Shown: positions 1 to 6,958 of the stretch, piece after piece
Position numbering within the stretch: position 1 is the first letter of the stretch
Layout: each line of letters starts with the position of its first letter
DNA from: Sphingomonadales bacterium
Lineage (GTDB): Bacteria > Pseudomonadota > Alphaproteobacteria > Sphingomonadales > Sphingomonadaceae
Assembly: GCA_027486275.1 (NCBI GenBank)
Contig: JAIXPM010000354.1
Coordinates: 1 to 7,300 of the forward strand
Direction of reading: 5' to 3'
Length of the DNA stretch: 7,300 nt
The notes under the pieces: model-generated
Told to the model about the DNA's origin: nothing
Seen by the model: the letters and a program-made list of their open reading frames with translations, nothing else
Database searches by the model: none
Position numbers and translations under genes: made by a program

Positions 1-707
1 GGATGGACGAAGATGCGATCATCGATTTCACGCCGGAACTGCACGCACAGGGCCTCGAAATCCTCAATCGCTTCGTCCATGGCCGGATGTACACGCCGCC
101 TTCGGTTGCCGGTGGGCCAGACGGCAAGCTGGGCACGCTCTATCTGCCCGGCTGGGTTGGCGGGTCCAACTGGAACGGCGCCGCGCTCGATCCGGAAACC
201 GGGATCATCTATGTCCCCTCCGTCAGCGTGCCGTGGATCGGCCGCGACAATTATCGCCGTCCGCCCGAAGACAGTCTCTATCTCGAAGGGCCGCAGGGCC
301 TGCCGCTGGTCAAGCCGCCCTATGGCCGGATCACCGCCATCGACATGAACAGCGGCGATCATCTGTGGATGGTGCCCAATGGCAATGGCCCACGCGACCA
401 TCCGGCGCTGAAGGGCCTCAAGCTGCCGCCGCTTGGGCAAGCGGGGCGGCCGGCGCCGCTGCTCACCAAGTCGTTCCTGTTCATCGGGGAAGGCGACATG
501 GTTGCCCTCAGCATGCCGAAGTTCAGCGGCGGCAATGCTTTCCGGGCCTATGACAAGAAAACCGGCAAGGTCGTGCGCGAGATCGATCTGGGTGCCGGCA
601 CGACGTCGCCGCCGATCACCTACATGCACAAGGGCAAGCAATATATCGTGGTCGGGGTTGGCGGCGTTGATCATCCGGCCGAACTGGTGGCCCTGAGTTT
701 GAACTGA
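1..707 (+). CDS. PQQ-dependent dehydrogenase (quinoprotein glucose/polyol dehydrogenase type), C-terminal part
   Basis: The 5' end is outside the window; the ATG at 3 is probably internal because the text starts mid-domain. About 234 residues are visible, ending at TGA 705-707. They read as the last blades of an eight-bladed quinoprotein beta-propeller. Counting from the Met at 3: a GWVGGSNWNGAALDPETG block at about 50-67; a tryptophan-docking motif AIDMNSGDHLW at about 112-122; and a closing segment with GGNAFRAYDKKTGK (about 176-189), followed by GAGTTSPPITY and a GKQYIVVGVGG strand. These are typical of periplasmic PQQ dehydrogenases that oxidise sugars or polyols and pass electrons to ubiquinone or a cytochrome. 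No CxxCH haem motif is present in this part, so it is not the C-terminal half of a quinohaemoprotein alcohol dehydrogenase. The substrate cannot be told from this fragment, nor whether an N-terminal membrane domain exists. The next PQQ enzyme starts 34 bp downstream, suggesting an operon. Confidence 0.88.
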   Translation, partial: MDEDAIIDFTPELHAQGLEILNRFVHGRMYTPPSVAGGPDGKLGTLYLPGWVGGSNWNGAALDPETGIIYVPSVSVPWIGRDNYRRPPEDSLYLEGPQGLPLVKPPYGRITAIDMNSGDHLWMVPNGNGPRDHPALKGLKLPPLGQAGRPAPLLTKSFLFIGEGDMVALSMPKFSGGNAFRAYDKKTGKVVREIDLGAGTTSPPITYMHKGKQYIVVGVGGVDHPAELVALSLN

Positions 708-732
708 GGCGGATATGGTTGTTTGCCGTTCT

Positions 733-738
733 GGAGGA
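733..738 (+). promoter_or_regulatory. Ribosome binding site deciding the start at 742
   Basis: GGAGGA lies 3 bases before the ATG at 742. An in-frame ATG at 715 has a weaker GAGG (706-709) overlapping the previous stop and would add nine residues (MVVCRSGGS). The 742 start gives the more ordinary signal peptide (short basic n-region, then hydrophobic core), so it is preferred. The 715 start is not excluded. Confidence 0.65.
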
Positions 739-741
739 AGC

Positions 742-2079
742 ATGATTTTTCGGACGAAACCCTGGCTGATGGCGGCGCTGATCGCGGCCCTGCCCGTTGC
801 TGCGCCCGCACAACCGGTCGACACGCCGGGTGTCACGGCGCCGCTCACGCCGGCCCAGATCCTGCGCAACTATCCACCCGATGCGCTGTCCGGCGCGGCG
901 GTGGACAAGCCCGTCGTGCTGAAGAGCCAGGGCGGCATGTCGATGCGCGTCGTCAAGCTGGCGGAAGGCCTGTCGCATCCCGATGGGCTGGTGTTCCTGC
1001 CCGATGGGCGCACAATGCTGATCACCGAACGTGGCGGGCGGCTGCGCGTGGTGCGCGATGGCGTGCTTGATCCGAAACCCGTTGAGGGCCTGCCGGCGCT
1101 CAACAATGTCGGCATCGGCGGCCTGCACGATATCGTGCTGCATCCCGATTTCGCCCGCAACAATCTGCTGTATGTCTCTTACACCAAGGAGGTGAAGCCC
1201 CGGCTGGCCACAACCTTGGCGGTGGCCCGCGCCCGCTTCGAAAATGGCCGGCTGACTGCGGTGCAGGACATATTGGTGGCAGAGGCGTGGGAAAGCCCGC
1301 TCGGCACCTATGGTGGCCGCATGGTCTTTGGTCCGGATGGAATGCTGTACATCAGCGTGGGTGACCGCGATGGCACGACAGCCAGCGACCAATCAAGCGC
1401 ACGCCCGCAGGCGCAGGCCCTGAACAGCCACATCGGCAAGATCCTGCGGGTTCGCGACGATGGCTCGGTGCCGCCCGACAACCCGTTCGTCAAAGCGGCC
1501 GGCGCGCTGCCGGAAATCTACAGCTATGGCCACCGCAACGTCTATGGGATGGCTTGGGACCCCAAGACCGGCGTGATGTGGGCCAGCGAGTTCGGCCCGG
1601 CCGGCGGCGATGAAATCAACAAGATATTGCCCGGGCATAATTATGGCTGGCCATTGGTGTCGCTGGGCCGCCACTATTCCGGCAACCTGGTATCCGATCA
1701 GTCCTTCCACCGCGACGGCATGGATGATCCGATCTATTTCTGGAATCCCAATTTCAATCCGGAAAACATGTTCTTCTATACCGGCGACAAGTTTCCCCGG
1801 TTGAAGGGCAACCTGATCGTGGCCGGCGCCAACACCAGGAAGATCGCCCAGATGGTCATCCGCGGCGATTTCATCCGACAGGGCGATACCATGCTGGATG
1901 AACTCGGCGTGCGCTTCCGCGACATTAGGCAAGGGCCAGAAGGTAACATTTACGTCCTGACCGAAGGCCGCCTGCGGGGTCCGAATGACACGGACGGCAT
2001 GTTGCTTCGGATCGAGCCGTCAACAATGGCCGCGACCGCCAATAATCCGAAGGGCGCCGCAGCGACAGCACCTGATTGA
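742..2079 (+). CDS. Soluble-type PQQ-dependent sugar (aldose) dehydrogenase, exported
   Basis: The protein is 445 residues from ATG 742. It is a six-bladed propeller of the soluble glucose/aldose sugar dehydrogenase family (GSDH; relatives are Acinetobacter GdhB and E. coli YliI), which oxidises aldoses to lactones in the periplasm with PQQ and calcium. An N-terminal signal peptide ends in APA (cleavage after about Ala23). Family motifs in order: GLSHPDGLVFLPDGR near the start of the propeller; LHDIVLHPDF, whose His (about 134) matches the catalytic base of GdhB; GGRMVFGPDGMLYISVGDR at about 191-209; GKILRVRDDGSVPPDNPF at about 232-249; YGHRNVYGMAWDP at about 262-274; EFGPAGGDEIN (283-293), then NYGWP; and RFRDIRQGPEGNIYVLTE at about 391-408, the region of the PQQ-contacting arginines. 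Length is normal and I see no lesion. It sits between another PQQ dehydrogenase and a cytochrome c gene. The exact sugar is unknown. PQQ synthesis genes are not in the window. Confidence 0.92.
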   Translation: MIFRTKPWLMAALIAALPVAAPAQPVDTPGVTAPLTPAQILRNYPPDALSGAAVDKPVVLKSQGGMSMRVVKLAEGLSHPDGLVFLPDGRTMLITERGGRLRVVRDGVLDPKPVEGLPALNNVGIGGLHDIVLHPDFARNNLLYVSYTKEVKPRLATTLAVARARFENGRLTAVQDILVAEAWESPLGTYGGRMVFGPDGMLYISVGDRDGTTASDQSSARPQAQALNSHIGKILRVRDDGSVPPDNPFVKAAGALPEIYSYGHRNVYGMAWDPKTGVMWASEFGPAGGDEINKILPGHNYGWPLVSLGRHYSGNLVSDQSFHRDGMDDPIYFWNPNFNPENMFFYTGDKFPRLKGNLIVAGANTRKIAQMVIRGDFIRQGDTMLDELGVRFRDIRQGPEGNIYVLTEGRLRGPNDTDGMLLRIEPSTMAATANNPKGAAATAPD

Positions 2080-2157
2080 CAGGCGTAACACGCGTACCGG
2101 TAGCAAAGAACAGACCGACGATGTGCGCGGCCTGCAATAATCGATTTCGGAGTGGTG

Positions 2158-2457
2158 ATGTCTCGCTTTGGGCCTGGTTTGATTTTCGGCTTTTGTGTTT
2201 TCAGCGGAGTATTTTCTGCGGTTGCAGTTTCGCAGGTCATCGGGCTGCCTGAAGCCGCCGGCAAGGAGCAGGTGCTGAGCGCATGTACCCGGTGCCATGG
2301 CGTGGACGTCATTGTCGCCCAACCGAGATCGTCGGAGCAGTGGGCAGAGGTTGTGAGCGTCATGATCGGACATGGCGCAGTCCTCACCGACGCTGAGTAC
2401 AGCAAGATTGTCGACTATCTTTCGACCAACCTGGCGCCAAAGGACCCCGCAGGTTGA
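2158..2457 (+). CDS. Small exported monohaem c-type cytochrome
   Basis: The protein is 99 residues from ATG 2158, chosen because GGAG (2149-2152) lies 5 bases upstream; two in-frame GTG codons at 2152 and 2155 are less likely. A hydrophobic signal segment (about 7-24) ends in SAVA, with probable cleavage after Ala23. The haem-binding motif CTRCH is at 43-47. Downstream, SSEQWAEVVSVM ends in Met69, a good candidate for the axial ligand, followed by TDAEYSKIVDYLSTNL, the C-terminal helix typical of small class I cytochromes. The R-x-x-x-x-W-x-x-x-x-x-x-M layout resembles haem domains associated with quinoprotein dehydrogenases. It lies 78 bp behind the PQQ sugar dehydrogenase on the same strand. 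The likely role, by inference, is to take electrons from one or both PQQ enzymes and pass them to the respiratory chain. No terminator is evident after it; the DNA beyond is an insertion-sequence remnant. Confidence 0.88.
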   Translation: MSRFGPGLIFGFCVFSGVFSAVAVSQVIGLPEAAGKEQVLSACTRCHGVDVIVAQPRSSEQWAEVVSVMIGHGAVLTDAEYSKIVDYLSTNLAPKDPAG

Positions 2458-2489
2458 ACCTGTTTGGGCACAAGCGCGTGGAGCAAGCT

Positions 2490-3046
2490 GTCTCTCGGGT
2501 CAGAACCCATTGATCTGAGCGCCGCGATCTTATTCAGGCTCTGCAAGGGGACTGCGGATGAAGGGTTTTTTTGACTGACGGACGAGCAGGTGGCGCGGCT
2601 TGAGCCGTACGTCCCCAACAGACACGGCAAGCCACGGGTTGAAGATCGGCTGGTGTTGAGCGGCATCGTTCTCGTGAACCGCAACGGGCTGCGCTGGTGC
2701 GATGCAACGCGGGAATATGGTCCACACAGGGCGCTCCAAAACCGATGGAAGCGGGTGGGGGAAAGAGGCGTTTTCCTCCGGATGATAGAAAGACCCGCCG
2801 CCGCGACCACCACGCCCAAGACGATCATGATCGACGCGACTTGCCTGAACGCACACCACACGGGATCGAGCCTGCGGGAAAAAAGGGGATCTCAAGCGGC
2901 TCATCGGTCGCACAAAAGGCGGCATGAATACGAAGCTCCACACTGTCACGGGGGCCGATTGTCGCTTGCTCAGCTTGTTCATGACCGCTGGCCAGGTCAG
3001 CGATTACACCGGCGCTGCAGCGCTACTGGATAATCTGCCCAAGGCA
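2490..3046 (+). mobile_element. Degraded IS5-family insertion sequence remnant
   Basis: The body of this segment is a recognisable but broken IS5-family transposase gene (see the pseudogene entry). The roughly 70 bases before it, which contain a GGGT-CAGA-ACCC dyad at 2497-2508, look like the usual left-end leader of such elements. I cannot fix the exact left terminus. Homology to the transposase stops after about 3046 and no matching right terminal inverted repeat or target duplication is visible, so the right half has been deleted. The stretch 2458-2489 between the cytochrome stop and this element holds nothing I recognise. The same applies to 3047-3133, between the element and the 3' end of the channel gene. 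Confidence 0.7.
2558..3046 (+). pseudogene. IS5-family transposase, broken (stop, frameshift, C-terminal truncation)
   Basis: Reading frame one (about 2575-2886) gives LTDEQVARLEPYVPNRHGKP, then LSGIVLVNRNGLRWCDA, KRVGERGVF and PKTIMIDATCLNAH, all typical of IS5-family DDE transposases of the group with overlapping similarity to IS427 types. After the A6 run at 2879-2884 the similarity jumps one frame, reading LIGRTKGGMNTKLHTVTGAD and then FMTAGQVSDYTGAAALLDNL up to PKA at about 3046. Lesions: the probable original ATG (2558) is out of frame with the body; a TGA at 2572-2574 stands where this family usually has Trp (TGG); one base is missing in the A run; and everything after LPKA is lost, including the GDRGYDA-type second catalytic Asp and the C-terminal Glu. 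Only the first catalytic Asp (GAC 2833-2835, in MIDAT) remains. The gene is inactive. Some relatives use programmed frameshifting, but the other lesions make decay the simpler reading. Confidence 0.85.
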
Positions 3047-3133
3047 CATGAAGACGTGTGGATCGGCGCGCAAAGCGGGATCCTACAGAAGGCAAGCACA
3101 GCAGTGCCGCCGCCAGCACGGTTCCAATTCACA

Positions 3134-4606
3134 TTAGGGGCGTGCCAACTCCGGCGTCTCGTCGCTGCGGCCGAAGAAGCGCAGCATGCTTTTGAGGATC
3201 TTGCCCGCCAGCGAGGCCCGCTCGGCAGCGACGACTTCGCGCTTTTTGGAGCCCTCCGCGCTCGCGACCCGCCGGTCCGCGACCGCGACTGCAAGAAGCT
3301 CCGCCGCATCCGGGTTCGCATCGAGCAGCGGTATCAGATCTTCCTTGTCGATTTCGAACGCCACCGTATCGCTGAGCGCCATGATCGTCGCGCTCCGCAG
3401 ATCCCCGGTGAGGAGCGACATCTCGCCGAAGAAATCGCCGGGGCGCAGGGTCGCCACATCGACTTCGCCATCTTCGCCCTTGACCAGCACCGAGGTCAGC
3501 CCCTCGCTGAGCAGGAACATGGACTGGCCGGGGTCGCCGGCGGTGATGATCTGGGTGCCCGGCGCGAACTGCCGCATCGTCATCCGCTCAGCGAGACCGG
3601 CCAGCTCGCCTTCGGCGAACGGCTTGAACAACTGGATCTTCTTGAGCAGCCAGATGCGGTTCAGGATGTCGCCGAGATTGTGATTCAGCTCGGGTGTCTC
3701 GCGGCTCCAATTGTCGAGCTTGGGGTGGGCGAGCGTCAGGCCGGTCAGCTTCATCTGGCGCTCAATATGGCCGAGGATAATATGCTTCGCCTGTGCCGGG
3801 CTCAGATTAAATGGGTCGAGCATATATTGCATCTTGTAGGTGATGCCGGTGGTGTTCAGTTCGCTGATCCGCGCCTTGCAGTCCCAGATCTCCTTATGCT
3901 CACGCGCGGCGGCTTGGCCCGCGGCGTTGAGGACACGGACCGCCCGCTCGCCCGACACCTCGAAATCGAGTGTCACGACCAGCTCGAACTCGGTGGCCGG
4001 CTCGGGCTTGGACAAGTTCATCACGATTGCTTCGCTGACGACGCTGTTGGGAATGATCAGCATCGCGTTCTCGGGCGTCTTCAGATAGGTGCTGCGCCAG
4101 TTGATCTGGATGACGCGGCCCGCAATGGTGGTTGTGCCCGGCCTGCCAACGAGCATGATGAAATCGTTGATCGCGAAGCCCTGGTCGAGATTGAGGGCGA
4201 TGCCGGAGAAGGTGTCGGAGATCAGGCTTTTGAGCGCGAAGCCGGCAACCAGGCCAATGACGCTGGAGGTGGCGATCGCGCCGGTCATCGGTATCTCGAA
4301 CAATGTCCCCGCCATGCCGACCCCGGCCGAGACATAGATCAGCCCGTTGGTGATCTGGACCAGCAACTGAGGGGCATGCTTGCCCGTCTTCCGCCCGACT
4401 TGGTTCCAGCCCAACACCTGGACGAGCCGCGCCGCGAGCACCCCTCCAGCCGCCCAAGCCAGGATGTTCAGCGCGAGCCAGGCATGATGCGGGTTCATAC
4501 CCGTTGCGCTGGCAAACTGCGTGTGGAGACCGAGCTGAACCGCCAGCAAAGGGATGATCAGAGCCGTCGCCAGAATGGCGATCGTACGATAGGAAACGCG
4601 CTTCAT
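3134..4606 (-). CDS. MscS-like mechanosensitive channel with C-terminal cyclic-nucleotide-binding domain
   Basis: The protein is 490 residues, with ATG at 4606-4604 preceded by AAGGAG (4620-4615) at normal spacing and TAA at 3136-3134. N-terminal membrane segments lie at about 6-27, 41-65 and 80-103. A Gly/Ala-rich pore-lining helix follows (about 107-142, with SSVIGLVAGFALKSLISDTF). Next come the MscS beta domain with ENAMLIIPNSVV (about 179-190) and an alpha/beta region to about 300. Residues about 325-435 form a CRP/CNBD-type jelly roll with the phosphate-binding cassette PGDFFGEMSLLTGDLRSAT. Its ribose-contacting Glu395 and phosphate-contacting Arg404 are both present, so nucleotide binding is plausible. 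This is the bCNG architecture: an inner-membrane MscS pore coupled to a cytoplasmic cyclic-nucleotide sensor, usually insensitive or weakly sensitive to tension. The Ala/Lys-rich tail (about 440-490) has no assigned role. The gene is convergent with the IS remnant and has its own spacing from the upstream secretin gene, so it is probably transcribed alone. Confidence 0.9.
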   Translation of the reverse strand: MKRVSYRTIAILATALIIPLLAVQLGLHTQFASATGMNPHHAWLALNILAWAAGGVLAARLVQVLGWNQVGRKTGKHAPQLLVQITNGLIYVSAGVGMAGTLFEIPMTGAIATSSVIGLVAGFALKSLISDTFSGIALNLDQGFAINDFIMLVGRPGTTTIAGRVIQINWRSTYLKTPENAMLIIPNSVVSEAIVMNLSKPEPATEFELVVTLDFEVSGERAVRVLNAAGQAAAREHKEIWDCKARISELNTTGITYKMQYMLDPFNLSPAQAKHIILGHIERQMKLTGLTLAHPKLDNWSRETPELNHNLGDILNRIWLLKKIQLFKPFAEGELAGLAERMTMRQFAPGTQIITAGDPGQSMFLLSEGLTSVLVKGEDGEVDVATLRPGDFFGEMSLLTGDLRSATIMALSDTVAFEIDKEDLIPLLDANPDAAELLAVAVADRRVASAEGSKKREVVAAERASLAGKILKSMLRFFGRSDETPELARP

Positions 4607-4688
4607 TCAAATAACTCCTTCCCGGAAGCGTGCGCTACAACGTGACGACGCTGTGCGGGGTGCGCGCCCGGTCAGTTTCGCAACCAGC

Positions 4689-4734
4689 AAAAACCCTCAC
4701 GACGTCGCGGGATACGATCGCAATTGCGTGAGGG
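4689..4734 (-). terminator. Intrinsic terminator downstream of the secretin gene
   Basis: Read leftward on the minus strand, CCCTCACG (4734-4727) pairs perfectly with CGTGAGGG (4701-4694), and the second arm is followed at once by TTTTT (4693-4689). The loop is 25 bases and may form inner pairs. Position fits: 73 bp past the secretin stop codon and about 80 bp before the channel gene. The stem with its T tract indicates that secretin transcription ends here and that the channel gene needs its own promoter in 4607-4690, where I could not identify one with confidence. Confidence 0.75.
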
Positions 4735-4806
4735 ATTGTGCATGCACATCAATAATGCTGCGGCTGGCCGAGGCACAAAATGCTCTGACAGAAATCCATG
4801 CTCACA

Positions 4807-6885
4807 TCAGTGAATGATGAAATCCTTGAAATCTCGCACCAACACTTTTATCCGGCTCTGGGCTGCCCAATCCGTGTCGTTGAGATCGCGACTTTTAAAG
4901 GTTTGATAGAGCTTATTGTTGAAAAGGGCATCAATTGCCGCGTCCATATTCGGCGCCGAGCGCGATAGAACATTGGCATACTCGTCAATGCGCCAGTAAA
5001 ATCCGTATTTCTTGATTTGCGGGACGCCGGTGGTTTTGCGGGCAAGCTGCTCTGCCGCAACGCCGGCGATGTCTTCAGCAGACACCACGGGCTTGCGCAT
5101 CGTCAGCATCACCATGACCGTGCGGAAATAATCCTCTTTCCGGTCGTTGGTGAAAAAGAGCTGCACACCGGGTATATCGCGCAATACCGGAACGCCCGAA
5201 TTGCCACGCACCCGCTCACGCTCCGCCAATCCACTCAAGATCACGGTCTGGCCGGGACTGACCAGAAGATTCGCCGACGTCGTCAGACGGGATTGAGACA
5301 GCGCGACGCCGGCTGTGCCATTGGCCGGTGCTGTTACGAAGGAACGCGCAGCCCTAACCGTCAAAAGCACATGATCATCGTCAATGAACGTCGGCGTGAC
5401 GGAGAAGCTTACGCCGACCTGTTTATCGACCAGGGAAGCAACCGACCCAGGCGATCCGCCGACCAAAATCGAGATGTTTGCACCGGAGAAAAACGTCGAA
5501 GGCAGTCGGTCGATGGCCAGCAGGGTTGGCCGAGCAAGCACCTCGTTGCGGTTCTGCGTCGCGTTGGCGATGTTGAGCGAATAGGCAAGCGCCGTGCCTG
5601 CACCCAATGACCCGCCAAGCGACAGATTTGTGCTTGTCGGGCCAGATCCAACGAAGCTTGTTTGATTTGACGTCGAGCCGCTCAGGCTTGCCGACATCCC
5701 GAAATAGCCCGTCAGATTTTGCAGCAAGTTCGATCCGAAAGAACGCGAAACCGTATCTTCGGTTCGCAACATCACGACATCGATGATCGCCATCTTGGGT
5801 GTCCCGCCCGTGGGGCACGGCGCGGGGATGGCGGGCAACTGAACAGTTTCATCGCCGCTGCTGGCAGTCGATCCGACCTGCATAGGAACTTGCGCGTCGT
5901 TTTGCGGGCCGTCTGGACAAACCCACCATGGCTGAACCGGCAAACGCGGCAGTGGTGCTGCGGCGGGCGCCGAGGCCACTGGCGTGACACTCGGGGGATT
6001 GGCAACGGAACTTTGCGGCATTGGGGCAGGGGAACTGGTTTCGCCAGCAGATGCCTGATCCGGCGCCACGGCAGGATTTTTCAGCCAGTCCTCCTTATCA
6101 ACCACATTTCGAATTTCCGACAGCCGATCGTCGAATGATCCGGTATCAGATTGGCCAACGGTTGAGGTGGCGTAGGCGGCACGATAGAGCGCAGCTTTGT
6201 CGTTATCGCCGACTGTTGTGTAGAATACAGCCCGCATCCGCGCGACCACTGCCGGATCGTAGTTCTGCAATTCCAGTTCGCGTACGGCCCATAGCGCCAC
6301 TTTGATATCACCCAGCAGATAGCTGGCCGTCGCCATGCCATAGAGCGCGTCGCTGTTCGCGGGATTGGCTTCAAGCATGGTTGCAAAGGCATCGCGCGCA
6401 TCGCGGTACCGCTTGGAATCGAGAAAAAGCCGCCCGAGCTGGACAGTTGCGCGGGCATCGCCAGGATTGAACTTGGCGGCCAGTTTATACCCGATCTCGG
6501 CGTTGTCGCGCATTTCCGGCGTGGACGTTTTACGATATTCCAGATGGTACGCGATCCCGGCGAGTAAATGATACGCACCATTTTCGCCATCAAACTTGAT
6601 GGCTGCGTTGAACAGACGCAACGCTTTTTCTGAATCGCCGTCGCGCAGATACTTCAGTCCCTCTTCAGCAACACGCTTGGAATCGACAGCGCGCGCCGGG
6701 TTGACCACATTCGGCTCGCCACCGGAAGCGCCAGCGAAGCGCTCTTCAGCCATGTCAACCTGGCCCATCGTAACGGGCGCTTTCGATGCAACGCACCCTG
6801 CCAAGGCTGCCGCCAGCGCCAGCCCTGAAACCGCACGCAGAAAACCAAGATTGTCTTGGTAAACAGAGGATACGCCGCAACTCAT
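4807..6885 (-). CDS. TPR-repeat lipoprotein fused to an outer-membrane secretin domain
   Basis: The protein is 692 residues from ATG 6885-6883, chosen because GAGAG (6897-6893) lies 7 bases upstream and gives a clean lipoprotein signal; in-frame ATGs at 6942 and 6906 lack good sites. The lipobox LAGC ends at Cys31, so the mature chain is probably lipid-anchored. About five TPR-like repeats span about 69-245. A Pro/Ala-rich linker (about 272-360) carries two Cys (323, 357) and a Trp pair. The secretin core, about 366-598, shows VLARPTLLAIDRLPSTFFSG (449-468), DKQVGVSFSVTPTFIDDDHV, VSPGQTVILSGL (542-553) and VPVLRDIPGVQLFF (565-578). A 90-residue tail of unknown fold ends the chain. Secretins form outer-membrane pores for type II/III secretion or type IV/Tad pili. 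I see no ordinary N0-N3 domains, and TPR lipoproteins are normally separate pilotin-type partners (PilF/PilW, TadD). No ATPase, pseudopilin or platform gene is in the window, so the transported substrate is unknown. Confidence 0.85.
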   Translation of the reverse strand: MSCGVSSVYQDNLGFLRAVSGLALAAALAGCVASKAPVTMGQVDMAEERFAGASGGEPNVVNPARAVDSKRVAEEGLKYLRDGDSEKALRLFNAAIKFDGENGAYHLLAGIAYHLEYRKTSTPEMRDNAEIGYKLAAKFNPGDARATVQLGRLFLDSKRYRDARDAFATMLEANPANSDALYGMATASYLLGDIKVALWAVRELELQNYDPAVVARMRAVFYTTVGDNDKAALYRAAYATSTVGQSDTGSFDDRLSEIRNVVDKEDWLKNPAVAPDQASAGETSSPAPMPQSSVANPPSVTPVASAPAAAPLPRLPVQPWWVCPDGPQNDAQVPMQVGSTASSGDETVQLPAIPAPCPTGGTPKMAIIDVVMLRTEDTVSRSFGSNLLQNLTGYFGMSASLSGSTSNQTSFVGSGPTSTNLSLGGSLGAGTALAYSLNIANATQNRNEVLARPTLLAIDRLPSTFFSGANISILVGGSPGSVASLVDKQVGVSFSVTPTFIDDDHVLLTVRAARSFVTAPANGTAGVALSQSRLTTSANLLVSPGQTVILSGLAERERVRGNSGVPVLRDIPGVQLFFTNDRKEDYFRTVMVMLTMRKPVVSAEDIAGVAAEQLARKTTGVPQIKKYGFYWRIDEYANVLSRSAPNMDAAIDALFNNKLYQTFKSRDLNDTDWAAQSRIKVLVRDFKDFIIH

Positions 6886-6958
6886 TTTCTGTCTCTCATT
6901 AATCATAAAATTATCATTTCTAGATACGTAAAATAACAACATCTGTAATTAACATATT

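Noticed and set aside
616..1392. A 258-codon minus-strand open frame over the PQQ sugar dehydrogenase
   Set aside because: It is antisense to a gene with strong family motifs, and its His/Gln/Arg-rich translation is typical of a shadow frame.
1393..1932. A 179-codon minus-strand open frame over the sugar dehydrogenase
   Set aside because: Shadow of the sense gene; there is no ribosome binding site or family match.
2095..2102. TACCGGTA palindrome between the sugar dehydrogenase and cytochrome genes
   Set aside because: An 8-bp palindrome is common by chance in such DNA and there is no supporting context.
2497..2508. GGGT-CAGA-ACCC hairpin as a terminator for the cytochrome operon
   Set aside because: The stem is only 4 bp and has no T tract; it more likely belongs to the IS leader.
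3049..3110. Possible second transposase fragment after the deletion (DVWIGAQSG, loosely like the VWxDAGY motif of other IS5 transposases)
   Set aside because: The match is only a few residues, lacks the catalytic Asp, and cannot be told from chance by eye.
2924..4645. A 573-codon plus-strand open frame running through the IS remnant and across the channel gene
   Set aside because: Its first 40 or so codons are the transposase fragment; the rest is antisense to a clear MscS/CNBD gene in GC-rich DNA and has low-complexity, family-less translation.
5017..5610. A 197-codon plus-strand open frame inside the secretin gene
   Set aside because: It is antisense to the secretin core, and the translation has no recognisable domain.
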